From Clostridia bacterium (GTDB taxonomy: Bacteria > Bacillota > Clostridia > Caldicoprobacterales > Caldicoprobacteraceae), in assembly GCA_017577715.1 (NCBI GenBank), contig PKRC01000022.1:1-25578 (forward strand): DNA of 25,578 bases, given 5' to 3'. Position numbers and translations under genes: made by a program. The notes beneath the pieces are model-generated. The model was not told where the DNA came from, ran no database searches, and saw only the letters and a program-made list of their open reading frames with translations. Positions 24,603 through 25,578 of this stretch are shown one piece after another; within the stretch, counting starts at the first letter, position 1; every line of letters starts with the position of its first letter.

Positions 24603-24744
24603 CGGCGATCGCCCCCATTGGCTTTTTATGTCGAAGTAATATTATTGTGTTCTAAGCCTTGCTGCGTTATTCTCTAGTCGGCCCAGGGCCTGCCTTTTAC
24701 TGGGAGTTAAACTGTAAAATTAACTTGAGCGTGAAATTTTAACT

Positions 24745-24760
24745 ATTTGAAATTTCAAAT
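24745..24760. promoter_or_regulatory. Perfect 16-base palindrome
   Basis: ATTTGAAATTTCAAAT reads the same on both strands. It lies midway between the divergent deacetylase and niaR genes, about 110 bases before the niaR promoter -10. It may be an operator for either gene; it is AT-rich, so chance is not excluded. Confidence 0.4.
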
Positions 24761-24821
24761 GGGATTAAGTATCCTTAATATGGTAAAGAACATTAAAGTG
24801 GATTGGCGCTTTACAAGAAAC

Positions 24822-24861
24822 TGTGAATTTTTCACAAAAGTTCGCAAAAAAATGGTATAAT
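24822..24861 (+). promoter_or_regulatory. niaR promoter with overlapping inverted repeat
   Basis: TATAAT at 24856-24861 preceded by TGG is an extended -10; TTCACA at 24831-24836 is an acceptable -35 (19-base spacer). The -35 is the right half of a perfect repeat TGTGAA-TTT-TTCACA (24822-24836). A repressor bound here would block polymerase, so self-regulation by NiaR is possible. Confidence 0.6.
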
Positions 24862-24908
24862 TATGTATGCAGGTGAAAGGCTTAATTGCCAATAGGGGGT
24901 AAAGGAGT

Positions 24909-25430
24909 ATGTCAGCGGATGAAAGGCGACAGGAGATTTTGAGGATCATAAGGGAAAGCAGCCGTCCTGTGACAGGTGCCTATCTGGCCGGAGTGTTGGG
25001 AGTGAGCAGACAGGTTATAGTTCAGGATATAGCCATATTGAGAGCGGCGGGTGAAGAAATAATAGCTACTCCTCAAGGGTATATGATCCCTAAAAATTTG
25101 TATCCCCGGCGCTACCGACGCGTTATAGCCTGCAAACACTGTGAAGATGGCATTGAGGATGAACTGATGACCATAGTGGACTTGGGAGGGACCGTTTTGG
25201 ATGTAAGCGTGGAGCATGGCGTGTACGGAGAGTTCAAGGCACGGCTTATGATAAAGTCACCCAGCGATGTCCGTGCCTTCATGGAAGCCATGAAAAGGGA
25301 AAATGCTGAACCCCTGTGTTCGCTGACAGATGGGGTGCATTTGCATACAATTGAGGCCGATGACCCTGCAGTGCTGGACAGGATTGAAGCGGCTTTGAGA
25401 GAGAAAGGATATCTCTTGAGCCAGGAATAA
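24909..25430 (+). CDS. niaR: NiaR-type transcriptional repressor of NAD/niacin genes
   Basis: The 173-residue protein has an N-terminal winged helix (HTH_11, residues about 5-60, LAGVLGVSRQVIVQDI as recognition region) and a C-terminal 3H domain. The metal site expected for the family is present: H77, E85, H144 and H146; H103 is also conserved. NiaR (YrxA) binds nicotinic acid and represses NAD synthesis or niacin-uptake genes. ATG 24909 is only 1 base after AAAGGAG, but GGGGGT at 24895-24900 lies at a workable distance. None of the usual partners (nadABC, niacin transporter) is visible; an insertion element follows 28 bases after the stop, so the next original gene may be displaced. Confidence 0.93.
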   Translation: MSADERRQEILRIIRESSRPVTGAYLAGVLGVSRQVIVQDIAILRAAGEEIIATPQGYMIPKNLYPRRYRRVIACKHCEDGIEDELMTIVDLGGTVLDVSVEHGVYGEFKARLMIKSPSDVRAFMEAMKRENAEPLCSLTDGVHLHTIEADDPAVLDRIEAALREKGYLLSQE

Positions 25431-25494
25431 TCTCTAAAGGATATTTTGGGCGGTTCATTGTAAAATTAAATGCAACACCTAAAAAATAGTAGAA

Positions 25495-25562
25495 CCATAG
25501 TGAGAAATCCTGTATGATATAGATATCCAAAACCCTAAACATACAGGGAGGTCTCACTATGG
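25495..25562 (+). promoter_or_regulatory. Hairpin sequestering the transposase start
   Basis: CCATAGTGAGA (25495-25505) pairs perfectly with TCTCACTATGG (25552-25562), and CCTGTATG (25509-25516) with CATACAGG (25540-25547), giving 19 pairs with a small internal loop. The ribosome binding site AGGGAGG (25545-25551) and ATG 25559-25561 are inside the structure. An extended -10-like TGATATAGA (25515-25523) would start transcription within the terminal loop, producing an mRNA without the left arm. Confidence 0.75.
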
Positions 25563-25578
25563 CTCAACATAATTGTAC
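25559..25578 (+). CDS. 5' end of a probable transposase gene
   Basis: Only six full codons are visible (MAQHNC). The start is supported by AGGGAGG at 25545-25551, 7 bases upstream, and by its place just inside an IS30-like terminal repeat. The product cannot be identified from so few residues; transposase is inferred from context. Confidence 0.5.

Larger units (their letters stand above)
24603..24908. other. Divergent intergenic region deacetylase-niaR
   Basis: These 306 bases hold no gene. They contain a 10-base palindrome GGCGATCGCC just upstream of the deacetylase start, a 16-base perfect palindrome at 24745-24760, and the niaR promoter with an overlapping inverted repeat. No convincing promoter for the deacetylase was found. 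Confidence 0.5.
25459..25578 (+). mobile_element. Left end of an IS30-like insertion sequence, truncated by window edge
   Basis: The element is proposed to begin at TGTAAAATTAAATGCAACAC (25459-25478). The TGTA start and AATGCAACA core resemble the terminal repeat of IS30, which as I recall starts TGTA and contains AACGCAACA. A near-identical 20-base copy occurs alone at 13751, as expected for a mobile end. A reading frame with a strong ribosome binding site starts 100 bases inside. The right end, the transposase body and the target duplication are outside the window, so the family call rests on the end and the layout. Confidence 0.65.

Overview
The window looks like chromosomal DNA of a member of the Bacillota, most likely class Clostridia, possibly a thermophilic anaerobe; this is inferred from gene content, not from a search. 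The pointers are strong AGGAGG-type ribosome binding sites, a cysteine T-box leader, CarD, a YacL-type PIN/TRAM protein, NiaR, a glycine decarboxylase split into two subunits, a B12 methionine synthase without a reactivation domain, and a GTP-type PEP carboxykinase. Base composition looks close to balanced by eye. No tRNA, rRNA or CRISPR array is visible.

Positions 1-8876 form a housekeeping block resembling the Bacillus radA-disA-yacL-ispD-ispF-gltX-cysE-cysS order, with differences: the end of an unidentified beta-propeller-like gene, radA, carD (where disA would be expected), yacL, ispD-ispF (overlapping), a secreted DUF1002 protein (where gltX would be), then a T-box with a TGC (Cys) specifier reading into cysE-cysS.

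Positions 9179-13704 carry methionine and one-carbon genes: a homocysteine methyltransferase/methylenetetrahydrofolate reductase fusion and metH. Positions 15530-19961 carry the glycine cleavage genes gcvT, gcvH, gcvPA and gcvPB. Glycine cleavage makes methylene-THF, the reductase makes methyl-THF, and MetH uses it to make methionine. Between these modules, 13705-15529 is an accessory interval: an IS30-like terminal-repeat scar, the 3' remnant of a probable GH30 glycosidase, a GNAT acetyltransferase on the minus strand, and a tail-anchored TPR-like protein of unknown function.

Positions 20049-25578 hold a THUMP-domain rRNA methyltransferase, a bidirectional terminator, pckA (minus), a membrane-anchored polysaccharide deacetylase (minus), niaR (plus), and the left end of an IS30-like element cut by the window edge. 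The leader of that element's transposase forms a long hairpin that buries its own ribosome binding site and start codon; this is the most interesting structure in the window. I found no clear candidate for a wholly new multi-gene system.
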